Of a stretch of DNA of 64,000 nucleotides, positions 34,282 through 44,835 are shown piece after piece. Made by a program: the position numbers and the translations under genes. Position 1 is the stretch's first letter. Each line of letters starts with the position of its first letter. The notes below the pieces were generated by a model. It worked only from the letters and a program-made list of their open reading frames with translations, searched no databases and had not been told where the DNA came from. Location: positions 124,001 to 188,000 of the forward strand of contig CAMXCT020000457.1 of the NCBI GenBank assembly GCA_947184155.2. The letters are read 5' to 3'. This DNA comes from Cladocopium goreaui. Taxonomy: Eukaryota; Sar; Dinophyceae; Suessiales; Symbiodiniaceae.

Positions 34282-36296
34282 TTAAGCCATCCTGTGCCTT
34301 CGGCAAACATGGCAAACGGCTGAATCATATCTAAGTTGTGCAGGCTCTGAAAAGTTCTTGTCCAACACCCGGCCACAACAAGTCCCATGTGGATACTTCG
34401 CATCAACAAGGTGAAGAGTCTTGGTCCTCTTATTCTGCATGAAGTGGAAACCTAAAGGTGCCGATGGTGGATAAAACATCCTGACAGGTGCATTGTATTC
34501 CACGCTCTCAGCTTCACTGTCTGAAGAAGAACTTGTAAAATGATCTTCCTCTAATTCTATCTGTCCATCTTCAACTGTTTGCACGGCATTGTCCAGCGCC
34601 TCATCCACTTGGGCGTCCAATGCAGCACTCTCGACATCACTCTCAAGAAATGAGACTGCACCAACATCCAATGAAGGGTCTGGCGCATAGTTCTTGTTGA
34701 ACCTCCCAGCCCTCGTTGTGTCAGGATCAAAATATCCTGCCCTAATTTCCAGCAAAAGTTTATCAATCAAACGGATTGTCCTTGCTTGTGCGTCCCTGGC
34801 ATAGGTGTCAGCCATCCTAAAAGGATGTGCATGGTGCCCCATGGCCAACCTGTCCTCGTGTTTCAACCCCGCTTTGCCGCCATCGAAAGAATGGTTGCTT
34901 TGAGTGAATGTGATGAGATCTGCCGTGTGCTTTCACTACGTTTAACGTTTTCACCCAGCATCAGTCTCAGCCATACACTTGCCTCATTACTCTCCAAGGC
35001 CCGTTGAAGAGTTGTACCATCTTCAGCTGGCGCTGGCATCAAAGTCTTGCCGGGCTCATTCGAAAAAGGATCAACACCAATATTCTTGAGTGCATCTATC
35101 CAACCCCTCACCCAATCATCTCCAAAAATTCCACTGCCAGACGCGACCAAATCCAAAAACTTGAACTTGTTTGCAGTTGCTTGCATGGTCTTATGGATTT
35201 GCACCTCCATGTCCACGTAGGCCACTTTGCCGGAAGATTCCAGCACATCAACTCTGATGCAATTACCGTGAATGAAATCACTCCATCTTGCACGTGCGTA
35301 AATGCAGAAAAGAGCAGCCCCACTGAACACTCTGTCCCAAGCATCCCCATTATCCAAACATGTATGCAAATGCCAAATGTCTGCAACTGTCAAGGGTGAA
35401 GCTTGATTCAACTTGTTTGCAAAATCACTCCCAGTGGCTCCCAAACAACGCTTGCTGACCGTGATCGGGTGGAGGTCGCTGATGTCAAAGGAGTACCTGC
35501 AAAAGGTAACAGCTTCAAGAATGGACTTCAATCGGCTAGTGCGGTTGCCAGTTGAATGCAAGGTCTTAATGATCCTGTACATTTCTGGTTCTTCAAGGGG
35601 CCAAAAGAATCCCAACTGTTGTAGGGTGGTATGCAAAAACACCATACTGTTTGCACGTTTCAACAGGGTTGCCGGCGCTTTCCCTGTCAGGTAGTCTCCA
35701 AGCAAGTTCATTGAATCATTCACTGTCGGACATGCCAAAAGTTCTTGTTTGCATTTCCACTCATCTGGCCAATTTCTGACAATAGTGTCCCATTTCATGA
35801 GAGCTCTTTGCAACTCAGCTTCTCGCTTCTCTGTCCAAACCTGGTCTTTCCTTCTGGAAACTGCCACCATGAACAAAGGCTTTGTGAAATCAGAACTGGA
35901 AACATCTGGTTGTGAAACTAAATTGTCAGAAGGTTTATCGTGAATCAGCTTCGGCACTTTGAGCTTGGGCTCAAACTGAGGTACAAGCGCATCCAAGGAA
36001 TCGTGGTTAGGGTCAAAAATGCAGGCCCACTCATCTGACTCCCATGGCAGTTGTACTGGTGATTCAGCAACGTTACGCATGGCATGTGCAAGCAAAGACT
36101 CAAAATTAAAAGTGCTCGGCTGTCCAGCTTCATGTGAGGGTGCACCAACGGCGACTTCAGGTCCAGACTGTTGAGGCCCAGGCAGCAGTGCTGTGTCTAG
36201 ATCCAAGCCAGTCTCTTCTTCAGCTACTGTCTGTAACGCATCATCTGAACCAATTAAGTTGTTATGATCAGAGTCATCCAAATAAAATGAATCCAT
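34282..36296 (-). CDS. Tyrosine recombinase of the young YR element, one frameshift
   Basis: The first frame (open from 36365; first likely Met at 36296, MDSFYLDDSDHN) runs to a TGA at 34863. It holds the N-terminal domain and catalytic Arg (IYARARWSDF, R360 counted from 36365) and the H-x-x-K motif SSHSLKATILSMAAKRG (H486, K489). The rest of the recombinase continues without a gap in an overlapping frame from 34866: KHEDRLAMGHHAHPFRM with the box II His, then ADTYARDAQARTIRLID with the probable nucleophile Tyr22 of that frame, and a tail ending in paired Cys (CHVCRRHRMA). A one-base shift at CGGGGTTGAAA splits the active site, so it is either a recent inactivating indel or a programmed shift. 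It lies first in the element, upstream of gag, which is unusual. Confidence 0.8.
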
Positions 36297-36331
36297 CTCC
36301 GCACCACGACAACATTGCAACACCCCCCAGC

Positions 36332-36630
36332 TAGAACGCTTGAACCGCAGGACTGACATATACACAGATATTAGACCTACCCAGAGGAGTTCAGAACGGA
36401 GTTTCAGATTTCTCAGTGATTTGTTTCAACAAGTTTAACAAAACCTTGACAACCTGAGAAAGGAAAAACGGAAACCACCAACTCTGGAAAAACAGCAGTT
36501 GTGGGAAATCAAATTTCGATTTGAAACAGTTGAGTTTTGGTTCACACTTGTTGGGTTTCTTTTGCCTCACAAAACAGGCAAAAGATTTTGTTGCAGGGAA
36601 TAATGTTATCATCCTTGCAGGAGCGCTAAC
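36332..36630 (-). repeat. Split direct repeat A1
   Basis: The 5' terminal repeat of the young YR element, identical to A2 except for about two bases. In element orientation it starts GTTAGCGCTCCTGCAAGG. Confidence 0.9.
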
Positions 36631-37245
36631 GAAAAACTTTGTGCAAGCTTTGTCGTACAACGTAGTACTGGGAACTGACTTTGTGCAAGCTTTGTAGTAC
36701 ACAGTAGTACTGGGAAGTAGTTTTGTGCAAACTTTGTGTAAAAGTAAGGCGTGCACAGTGTAAAGTGTTGAGAGGGGAGTGTAGGGTGTGTAAAGCGTAG
36801 ATTGTGGAGTGTTGAGTGTAAACTGTAGAGTGTAAAGTGTAGAGTGTGGAGTGTGGTGTGTAGTGTGTGGAGTGAGGAGTGAGGAGTGTGGAGTGTAAAG
36901 TGTAGAGTGTGGAGTGTGGAGTGTAGAGTGTGGAGTGTGGAGTGTAGTGTGTGGAGTGTGGAGTGAGGAGTGAGGAGTGAGGAGTGTGGAGTGAGGAGTG
37001 TAAAGTGTAAAGCGTGGAGTGTAAAGTGTAGAGAATGGAGTGTGGAGTGTGGAGTGTGGAGTGTAAAGTGTGGAGTGTGGAGTGCGGAGTGTCAAGTAAG
37101 GAGTGTCAAGTAAGGAGTGTGGAGTGTGGAGTGAGGAGTGTGGTGGGTGTAGAGTGTAGAGCGTGGTGGAGTGTGGAGTGTGGAGTGTAGAGTGTACTAC
37201 ACAAACCACACTTCCCACTCCACACTTCACACTCCACACTAACGC
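36631..37245. repeat. 60-bp duplicate and GTGTAGAGTGTGGA minisatellite
   Basis: Two copies of a unit with CTTTGTGCAAGCTTTGT and AGTAGTACTGGGAA lie at 36637-36730. They are followed by about 450 bp of GAGTGTGGAGTGTAGA variants at 36760-37195. This is the flank of the YR element. The Thr/Pro/His/Leu minus frame through it is an artefact. Confidence 0.9.
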
Positions 37246-37552
37246 TTGTGTCTCAGAGAACGCTACTGGGTTCACTGAAACACGTCTCAGCCACGCAAAC
37301 CTGACAGCAATCGTTCTCAAAAGCTGTAAGGAGGTGTCGGCGGTCTTTCGTTCCTTTTGATTCCAGCGGGTTTTTGCGCGGCCACCCAGCAGGTCATCGT
37401 GGCATGTGTTTCTCAGCCACTTTCATAGCGAGTAACAGAAGAGAGTGTAATGATTATGTGATACAATGTCATACGATGCAATGCTCAAACGTTCAACCCG
37501 GCCCCTTCCTACCTAGACCAAGACCTTGCCGTTGAACGATGCTCTATGATGC
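37246..37552. other. No gene recognised
   Basis: Unique flanking sequence between the minisatellite and the duplicated block, with no supported feature. Confidence 0.5.
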
Positions 37553-38113
37553 GATGCTTTGCCTATGCAAAATGGGGCCAGGAAGTGAAGCTCAGGCTGC
37601 ATCGGAACAGCAGCAAGGCATTACTGTAGACATTAGACATGCATTCGAAGTGTTCGCAAGTCATGCGTCTGAAGCGCCCCGCTTTGGGATGCCGGAGAGA
37701 CTTTAGGCATGTCGCGAATTCCGAATTAGGCTTTGGACAAATTTGGCCGGGAAAAATACATGGCTTTGGAAAAGCCTTGTGCTATGCCGGCAGCTTGTCA
37801 CCCGCAAGGCAGATTGTGGCCTGTCAAGCCTGTAGCTCTGTTGGATGTATGTTCTTCCTATGTAGATTTTTGTGGATTTGGGGACGCATCTATTAGAAGG
37901 GCTGATGGATGATGACTCGCAAGAAACTGCCGGCAGGAAGCCATAGGGAAAAGTTGGCAAATCCGCAGCTGGAAAATGTCTAAAATATACCATACCATAC
38001 CTCAAGTAGATCAAATATTCCGCCATTCCGCCATTACCTTCTTATCTCATTCATTGATTCATACCTCACTCATACTGTGAGTCATACTTTGAGCCAAACT
38101 GATTCTAGTGGGT
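37553..38113. repeat. Copy 1 of a ~560-bp duplicated block
   Basis: It starts ATGCTTTGCCTATGCA and ends near TGATTCTAGTG. It aligns along its length with 38641-39217, with indels (copy 2 has an extra TTGACTTTATGTGTTG stretch near 38905). It contains CTATGCCGGCAGCTT, AAACTGCCGGCAGGAAGCC and TTCCGCCATTCCGCCATT. No ORF is conserved between copies, so it is probably a non-coding repeat rather than a gene pair. Confidence 0.8.
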
Positions 38114-38640
38114 CGATGAGGTCTTGGAAGTTTTGGAAGTCTGCATGGGGATGTGAACTCGTCTGCACAGCATCAACGCCACCAAGTTCTGGACGGAAAA
38201 TGACGGCCAGTGTCGCAAGAAGACTGCGCACAAGACATGGCCCATCTCATGACCCACACCAAAGAGCCAGTACCAGAAACCAAACATCACCAGGCTCACC
38301 AAGTCCACCATGACGGTCGCAGCCTCCATTGTTGGTAATAGTGTTGGCTAGCTACAACTATGCCACTATGCAACGATATTCGAGCCACAAAACTATACAA
38401 AACCACTGAAGTCAAACAAAAGAAGGTTTATGCAGAAAACATGATATGTAGATGGAGAAAAGGTGAGAACACATGCGATATGATGCACGAACGTTGCGCA
38501 ACTCATATCTCCATCAATTCATGTCACAAGTTACTGCACTACCTCAAGCTGCTTGACATCGCACGTGTCTTTTCTAAAGCGCACCAAGCCAGATTTAAAT
38601 CAATTAAAGCACTTGTGAGTTAGGCCCATTAGGCCTCCAC
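38114..38640. other. Spacer between duplicated blocks
   Basis: About 530 bp of unique sequence. Small open frames on both strands show no motif. No gene is called. Confidence 0.45.
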
Positions 38641-39217
38641 AATGCTTTGCCTATGCACAATCGGGCCAAAAAGTGCGGCTCAGGCTGCATCGGAACACAA
38701 GCAAGGCATTAGAAAACATGCATTCGCGCCCGCAAGTCATGTGTCTGCAGGGCCTGCTTTGGGATGCTGGAGAGACTTTTGCTCAACTAGGCAGGCCGCG
38801 GAAAAGCCTTATGCTATGCCGGCAGCTTCTCATCCGCAAGCCAGATTGTCGCCTGTCAAGCCTGTAGCTCTGTTGGATATATTTTCTTCCTATGTAGATT
38901 TGTTGACTTTATGTGTTGTTTTATCATCTTTTTGGAGCGTTGGATTTTTGTGGATTTGGGGACGCATCCTATTCGAAGGGTTGATGGATGATGACTCACA
39001 AGAAACTGCCGGCAGGAAGCCATAGGGAAACGTTGGCAAATCCGCAGCTGGAACATGCTGGAACGTGTGTAAGATAGCTATGGCGTACCATACCATAGCT
39101 CAAGTAGACCAAATATTCCGCCATTCCGCCATTTCTTACCTTCCTATCTCATTCACTGATTCATACTGCATTCATGCTGTGAGTCATACTTTGAGTCAAA
39201 CAAACTGGTTCTAGTGT
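38641..39217. repeat. Copy 2 of the ~560-bp duplicated block
   Basis: A direct repeat of 37553-38113 at a distance of about 1088 bp, with scattered substitutions and indels. Confidence 0.8.
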
Positions 39218-39687
39218 CAGTTCAGTCTGGCGGTGTCGCCAAGCTCGCAAGTAAGGCTGCACCAAGGCCTTGAAACATCGAGGTGTTGGAAAAAAACGGC
39301 ACAGGGGCGGAAACCGCAGCTCACAAGTGTTCCAAATGAGAAACGATGAGAAATAGTTAAAAATCTCAAGAAATTAAGATCAAGAAACCAAGATCAAACA
39401 GTTGCCTTGGAAAACAAATGACAGGTTGTTTCAAGCTTCTCCGAGATGAGGCTTTGAAGAACAACAGATGGAAAATCTGAAGGGAAGGCTTTAGTGAAGG
39501 CTTTGGTGAAGGTGTTGGTACCCGCCCTGCCTCAAAGCGAGCGAAATGTTTCTTCAACTGCAGCACCACCATCTTCTCGCGAACATCAGAACCCGAGACG
39601 GGGGAGGCCGTTGTAGCAACCCGCATGATGGAGTGGGTCCTGGAACACCGGCATTGACAAAGTATAATACAGCAATGTATTTTTGCA

Positions 39688-39868
39688 ATTACCAGTAGTA
39701 CCGCACAAGGCGGTGGCGGAAGTTTCAAAAATAGGAAACCTATAGGAGAGGTTGGTTGTTGTGAATCACGGATGGCAGAGCGAAGCCACTGATGGACCGA
39801 AAGGTGGTTGAGGTCTCCTCTCTTTCTCTCTCTTTCTCTGACTATCTACCTACCCATCTACCTATCTA
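39688..39868 (-). repeat. Dispersed repeat, inverted partner of 44040-44283
   Basis: It contains ACCAGTAGTACCGCACAAGG, GGTGGCGGAAGTTTC, GAAACCTATAGGAGAGGTTG and then a CT-rich tract. The reverse complement of this whole stretch, including the CT/GA-rich end, occurs at about 44040-44283 inside the insertion in the Copia element. Confidence 0.75.
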
Positions 39869-40039
39869 ATGCAACCCCTCTCAGGAAATCAACGCCCGGA
39901 CCTCCTAACAGCTCTGATGAACATGTCTCTTGTATTGTGCCTGCCACGGAAAATGCATCTTTCCAGATCCTCTTCAAATGCCCCACGCCTGCCATCGTTT
40001 TTGAAAATGCCACAAGACCCTCACGTTTTGCTCACTTTT

Positions 40040-40375
40040 GACAAGGTCCGCAATCCCTTGCGCCTGCCACGCGAATGCACATCTGAACCTCCAAAAGTGG
40101 TCCGAACCCCTATATAGTGTTTTTAACATTTTGACTTCGAAATGTGCTTCGCGCCACAACGGCGTGCGCTTTTTCGACATCGCAACTTCCAAAAGTGGTA
40201 CGAGCATGGTGTGCTTTGTGCATTTTGACTTCGAAATGTGCTTCGCGCCACAACGGCGCGCACTTTTTCGCCATCAACTTCCAAAAGTGGTCCGAGCATT
40301 GTGTGCTTTGTACATTTTGACTTCGAAATGTGCTCCGCGCCACAACGGCGTGCAATTGTTCATCTCTCATCTGGC
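40040..40375. repeat. Tandem repeat of a ~88-bp unit, three copies
   Basis: Each unit carries ACTTCCAAAAGTGGTNCGAGC, a segment ending CATTTTGACTTCGAAATGTG, and CGCGCCACAACGGCG. Copies start near 40098, 40185 and 40270. Both strands are open across it because the unit lacks stops. Confidence 0.8.
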
Positions 40376-40649
40376 CAGATGGCTCCGCACCCGCCGCTTT
40401 AGCGAGCCTACTTTTCGACCCTCCGGAGCCACAAATCATTGGAAAAACACAGTGTTTCGCGACTTTCCTACCTTTTCGCGCATCTGCATTCTTTCTTCTG
40501 ACTCTTTCTCTTCTATCATCTTCTCTCTTCTGCTCTTCTCTTCTCACTGCCTCTTCCCATCTCTGCTTTTCATCTGTCCATATTGTCGGAAGTTTGACTT
40601 CTAAACTTCCTTCGATAATCAATATAGGTATTATATACAGTTATACAGC

Positions 40650-40654
40650 AATAT
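40650..40654. repeat. Target-site duplication AATAT (left)
   Basis: AATAT immediately precedes the left LTR and recurs immediately after the right LTR at 45789-45793. Five bp is the usual Copia target duplication. Confidence 0.8.
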
Positions 40655-40828
40655 TGCAGGTTCCCAGATTTGCTCAGATGCCATGATCGCATCTTCCGCG
40701 ACCAATTGGCTTAGGAGGAAAAAGAGATTGAGCGTAGACATCCATGTTTTGAGGCGCAGAGGCCCCTCCATTTCGGATTGCGTCGTTCTTGCAACATCTA
40801 AGCCACTAGGGTTCTTTGTCCGCTTGCA
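40655..40828 (+). repeat. Left LTR of the Copia element
   Basis: It starts TGCAGGTTCCCAGATTTGC and ends GTCCGCTTGCA. It differs from the right LTR by a 10-bp indel near 40735 and a few substitutions. Confidence 0.88.
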
Positions 40829-41043
40829 CGGTAGCGGAGATCAGCGAGAGCTGGTCGTGGTGTAGAGTGGCAGTTGTGCTCATCAGGGTCAATCTCAATT
40901 TGTCCAGTCCCCCAACAACTATCAAGGAAATTCCCAACCACAACACTTCAGGTTTCAGCCCGGAAAACACAGCATGGGTTGGCTGTCGGAGCCGTGGGTG
41001 ATGGGACTGGAGAGCCTGTGAACCCCCCAATCACCCCGAAGGG

Positions 41044-41724
41044 TTGAGTAGGGAACAAATCAAGAAGAAACTTTATCTCCTTCATGCGGCGACCGGGCAT
41101 GGATCAAAACATCACATGGTTCAAGCGTTATGTAGGAGAGGGGTTCGCAGTTCTGTTTTGGAAGAGGCTGAAAGGTTTGAGTGTCCTGTTTGTCAAAAAC
41201 CCAAACCAAGACCCCTTGCGAGTTTGGAACCTCGCCCCCCAAAGTGGCCCACTGTGGCTTGTGACATGGGTACTTGGGAACATCTGATGGTCATCGATGA
41301 GGGTTGCCGTTTCAGGGTTGGTAGGATCATGGGAGAGGGGAAGAAGTATCATACTGGGGCCATACAGTTTCTGGAAAGTTTTGGGGAATGTTGGAGTGAA
41401 TGCTTTGGGCACCCCCATACTCTTCGGTTGGATCTTGATGGAACTTTTAGAAGTGACTATTGCGATAGACATGGGATTTATTTGGATATCATCCCCGGAG
41501 AGGCCCGCTGGAAACTTGGGGTTTGTGAGAACGCGATTAAGGGGACTAAGGAATTGATGACTCGGTTGGCCATGGATGATCCTGAAATCACCCCCCAAAT
41601 GGCTTTGTTTGAACCCAATAGAACCTTCAATGAAAAGGATTTTGTCCGAGGGTATAGTCCCATTCAACATGCTTTAGGGTTGCCCAGATGCTTGCGATCA
41701 CATGTTTCCCGCAGCCATTGGTGA
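41044..41724 (+). pseudogene. Copia integrase, N-terminal and catalytic domains
   Basis: An open frame with the HHCC zinc finger (H14 and H19 with C47/C50 in ECPVCQK). It is followed by the D-D-E core: ACDMGTWEH (D74), LRLDLDGTFRSDYC (D130) and GVCENAIKGT (E162). It would insert element cDNA into the host genome. The frame starts without an ATG (TTG at 41044) and has a stop a little upstream, because the gag-protease part has been lost. It ends at 41724 in a frameshift before the C-terminal domain. Confidence 0.85.
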
Positions 41725-41775
41725 TATATAGTCAAATTTACTTGTAGAAAATGCTTCGGGAGAAAGACCCGAAAT

Positions 41776-42342
41776 TTGCGCCGCATGCAGGTGGCCCAAA
41801 AGGCGTTTCTGGACTGGACCAATGACCAAAGAATCCAACGAGCAACCAACTCCAAAGCTCGCACCGTCCAAAAGTTTGAGCGTGGGGATCTGGTCTATGT
41901 GTGGCGATGGCCAAGCAGCCGTAAACCAGCTCGCCTCCTAGCACTTGAGACGACCACGTCTGATGATGGAACAAGAAAGCAAGGGAGCTCTGCCTGGTGC
42001 GTTCGTGGACGCCGACTATGGAAGTGCTGCTTGGGGCAACTTCGTCGTCATGCCTCATCAAAGGAGCTGCTGCTTTCTGAACTTCAAGAAGAGTCTCAGG
42101 ACACCTGGGACTTCCGTCATGCGGTGTCGGCCTTGGGAAAGAATGAGTATCTGGATGTTTCACCAGAAGCCCCAACTGAATCCAAACCATGGCATCCCAC
42201 GCGCCGTCTGCGGGGGAAACGCCCGAGCTCCCGTGGAGTGGTGGAGCCCATGGCACTTGATCCTCCAACTATGTCCAGTTCGCCAAGAGCACCAAGGTCG
42301 AGAAGTCCAGTAGCCCGGACGCCGGTGATGCTCCTGATGTAG
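41776..42342 (+). pseudogene. Copia integrase C-terminal region
   Basis: Continues the integrase after a frameshift. It has AQKAFLDWTNDQRIQRA and FERGDLVYVWRW, the Copia C-terminal domain seen before the RT. After that come Pro/Ser/Arg-rich linker residues. Further disruptions are visible downstream. Confidence 0.7.
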
Positions 42343-42478
42343 CCATGCAAGCTGCAGAGGCATGGTGGTCTATAGCCCAGTCATGCAGCAGAGTTTTAGT
42401 GCCACCTCATGCCCACACGGACAAAATCCATAGCTGCTGTGGAGATCGAAGTCTTCACGCCGGAGACCAGATCATCCA

Positions 42479-43486
42479 GTGAGCAGTGAGAAGGCCGTGT
42501 CTGATTTCCCAGCGTTTTTCTCCAGCAGTCTCAAGCGTAGATCTGCAGTGGAAATGCATGAGAAGCACTTGACCGAAGAAGAAAAAGAACAATTCAGACT
42601 CGCAAAGAGTATCAAGGTCAACAACTTCATCGCCTCACAGGCCTGTGAAGCTCTTCCAGAGATCAAGCGATCCGTATGAGGTGGGTTATGACCTGGAAGT
42701 ATAAGGAAGATGGCAGCAGGAAAGCGAAGGCTAGAGCGGTGTGAGCAGAGGGCCCCAAACTCTCCAACAAGCACTCGCTAGACCCGCCAATTGCAACTTC
42801 AACTGGCAGCCAGTCTGAAATTCAAGCTACGCAAAGGCGATGTGACGGGAGCCTTAGTCAAGGCCTTATCCCGGAGACTTGTACTGTATCCCAACTCCAG
42901 AGATTTGCAAGGCCATGAGTCTGCCACCAGACCCCCTGACAAAGGTCAGGAAAACCATGTTATGGTCGTGGATGCACCGCTAGAGTGGTATCGTTCCGTG
43001 TGCACTTTCTTTCGAGAGCTTGGGTTGAAAAGAACCTGGTTCGATCCATGCTGTTGGACATTCCACCGATCTGGGGTTCTTAAGGGGATCATTACTGCTC
43101 ATGTTGATGATTTCATGTTCTCTGGGGATGAAAACTGTAAAGAATGGAATCAGATTTTGACCTCCATCAAAGATCAATACAGGTGGAGTGACTGGGAATC
43201 CGATCGTTTTGTGCAGTGCGGTGGTTTGATTGAACAACATGCGGATTTCTCCTTTTCCCTTTCTCAAGAAAAGTACGTGTCTGACTTGAAGTATATTTGC
43301 CTGCGGTCTCATAGGAAGAAAGACCGAAAAGAATCAACCGATGACTGGGAAAAGACCCAGTTGAGAGCGCTTTTGGGAGGGGTGTCATGGCACGCCCAAC
43401 AGGTGGCTCCTCACTTTAGTGCGGAGGTAGGACTGATTCTTTGTGAGATCAACAGAAGTACTATTGAGACTGTTTTCAACGCTAAT
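42479..43486 (+). pseudogene. Copia reverse transcriptase, frameshifted
   Basis: Frame 42479-42679 has MHEKHLTEEEKEQFRLAK. A second frame near 42677 reads MRWVMTWKYKEDGSRKAKA and then stops. Frame 42791-43486 carries LRKGDVTGALVKAL (first catalytic Asp), APLEWYRSV and AHVDDFMFSG (the VDD active site). It breaks off after FNAN at 43486, where a foreign insertion begins. Confidence 0.8.
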
Positions 43487-43559
43487 CCGCCGACCCCTGC
43501 CTTCACAAAGGCAGGGGCGGCGCCTGGGACCACCGCAGGCGTGGAACTTGTTTTTGTCG

Positions 43560-44148
43560 GCTTGCCTTCAAACCCCTACAACGCTCCGCGGCAGCTTGCA
43601 CCAGGCACTCCATAGCCATCTGTTGTTATAGGGCGTTTAAGCCTGCCGTTTGCCAGCTTTCAAACCGCTCAACTGCTTCGCGGCAGCTTCGACCAGGCAC
43701 TCAGGCCACAGCCCTCTGTTGTTAAGGGCGTTCAAGCCTGGCTTCAAACCTTTAACACACTCCGCGGCAGCTTCCGCCCCTAAAACTCTCCGCAGCAGCT
43801 TCGACCAGGCACTCAGGCTACGGCCCTCTTGTTACGGGGCGTATAGGCCTCGAACCCGCAAAACCCTCCACGGCAGCTTCCGCCCCTAAAACTCTCCGCG
43901 GCAGCCTCGACCAGGCACGGCCACGGCCCTCTGTTGTTACGGGGCGTTCAAGCCTGCCGTTTGCCAGGCCTCAAACCCGTAAAACCCTCCACGGCAGCTT
44001 CCGCCAGAGAGAGAGAGAGATAGATAGATAGAAAGAAAGAAAGATAGATATATAGGTAGATAGATAGATCGGTAGGTAGGTAGGTAGGTAGGTAGATAAT
44101 CAGAGAAAGAGAGAGAAAGAGAGCAAAAGAGAGAGAAAGAGTGAGAGA
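43560..44148. repeat. Tandem ~100-bp units then GATA/GGTA/GAGA tract
   Basis: About four degenerate units with CTCCGCGGCAGCTTCGACC, AGGCACTCAGGC and CTCTGTTGTTA(A/C)GGGGCGT lie at 43580-44006. They are followed by a simple-sequence tract at 44007-44148. They lie within the Copia insertion. Confidence 0.8.
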
Positions 44149-44395
44149 GATCAATTACCTTTTAGTCCATCAGTGGCTTCGCTCTGCCATCCCTGATTCA
44201 CAACAACCAACCTCTCCTATGTCCTATAGGTTTCCTATTTTTGAAACTTCCGCCACCGCCTTGTGCGGTACTACTGGTACCCATAATCATTCTCATCACA
44301 GGCTTCAGCAGCTTCTGAGTGCAGGGAAACAAAAAACCAACAATCATTACCAGTAGTACCTGCAAGAGGCGGGGCGGAAGTTGCCTTAGGGTAAT
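44040..44395 (+). repeat. Dispersed repeat with internal hairpin
   Basis: 44040-44283 is the inverted copy of 39688-39868. Its arm CTTCCGCCACCGCCTTGTGC with TACTACTGG is partly repeated in reverse at 44350-44385 (CCAGTAGTACCTGCAAGAG, GGGCGGAAGTT), so the transcript could fold back on itself. Confidence 0.6.
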
Positions 44396-44780
44396 ACTAC
44401 TATAAGACCTTTCTCATCTATAGAACTTGCATGCGCCGTGCGCCAGCCAGGCCCGTGCGTGCTTGCTCTGTGCGAACCTGTTGCACGGTTGTTGCCCAAG
44501 AACATGACCTGCGCACGATATCGGCGCAATGCAACGCCAAGTGAACACCTTCTTCACCTTTCACACTGCACTCTTCACACCCGCACTCCACACTTCACAC
44601 TTGCACTTCATCTCAACTCATCTCATCTCATCTCATGTCTTCCCATATGTCAGCTAAGTTCTTCTTGGCTATCTTCATGTCATCTGAGCGCGGCTCAACC
44701 TTTCTCATCTCACCGAAGCTAGTCTCACCTCATCTCAGCTAATCTGCACGTCGGAAAGTTTGAGACACAGATGCATTTAC
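44396..44780. other. Low-complexity flank within the insertion
   Basis: It contains short repeats of CTCATCTCAT and ACTCTTCACAC. No gene was seen. Confidence 0.5.
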
Positions 44781-44835
44781 ACAGGCCGCCCCCAATAAAG
44801 GGGGTCGGCGGCACCCGGGCGCTAGCCCATTCTAT

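Larger units (their letters stand above)
27709..36630 (-). mobile_element. Nearly intact YR retrotransposon with split direct repeats, 8.9 kb
   Basis: In minus orientation: A1 (36630-36332), YR ORF, gag ORF, methyltransferase-like/RT/RNase H ORF, B1 (29119-28757), A2 (28756-28458), a 382-bp spacer, B2 (28075-27709). A1 and A2 are both 299 bp with about two mismatches. B1 and B2 are 363 and 367 bp and differ mainly in a TA tract. B1 abuts A2 exactly, and that junction is what joining the two outer ends (B2 end to A1 start) would produce, as expected for a circular intermediate of PAT/Ngaro-type elements. No target-site duplication was seen, as is usual for recombinase integration. Repeat identity and intact ORFs suggest recent insertion. 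Two features are unusual for the class: YR is first, and a methyltransferase-like domain is fused to the N-terminus of pol. Confidence 0.88.
43487..44835. mobile_element. 1.35-kb insertion inside the Copia element, hairpin ends
   Basis: Removing this interval rejoins the Copia reading frame (..FNAN then KLLDRVKGMSHHK..). The left end is the hairpin CCGCCGACCCC-N-GGGGCGGC (43487-43531), and the right end (44784-44820) is the same hairpin family inverted. Inside lie about 420 bp of tandem ~100-bp units, a GATA/GGTA/GAGA tract, a dispersed repeat and its partial inverted copy. There is no transposase ORF, so it would be non-autonomous. A clear target duplication is not seen. Confidence 0.65.

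Noticed and set aside
36391..37320. 309-codon minus-strand frame
   Set aside because: It joins a GTGTGGA minisatellite to the A1 repeat of the YR element and has no independent coding signal.
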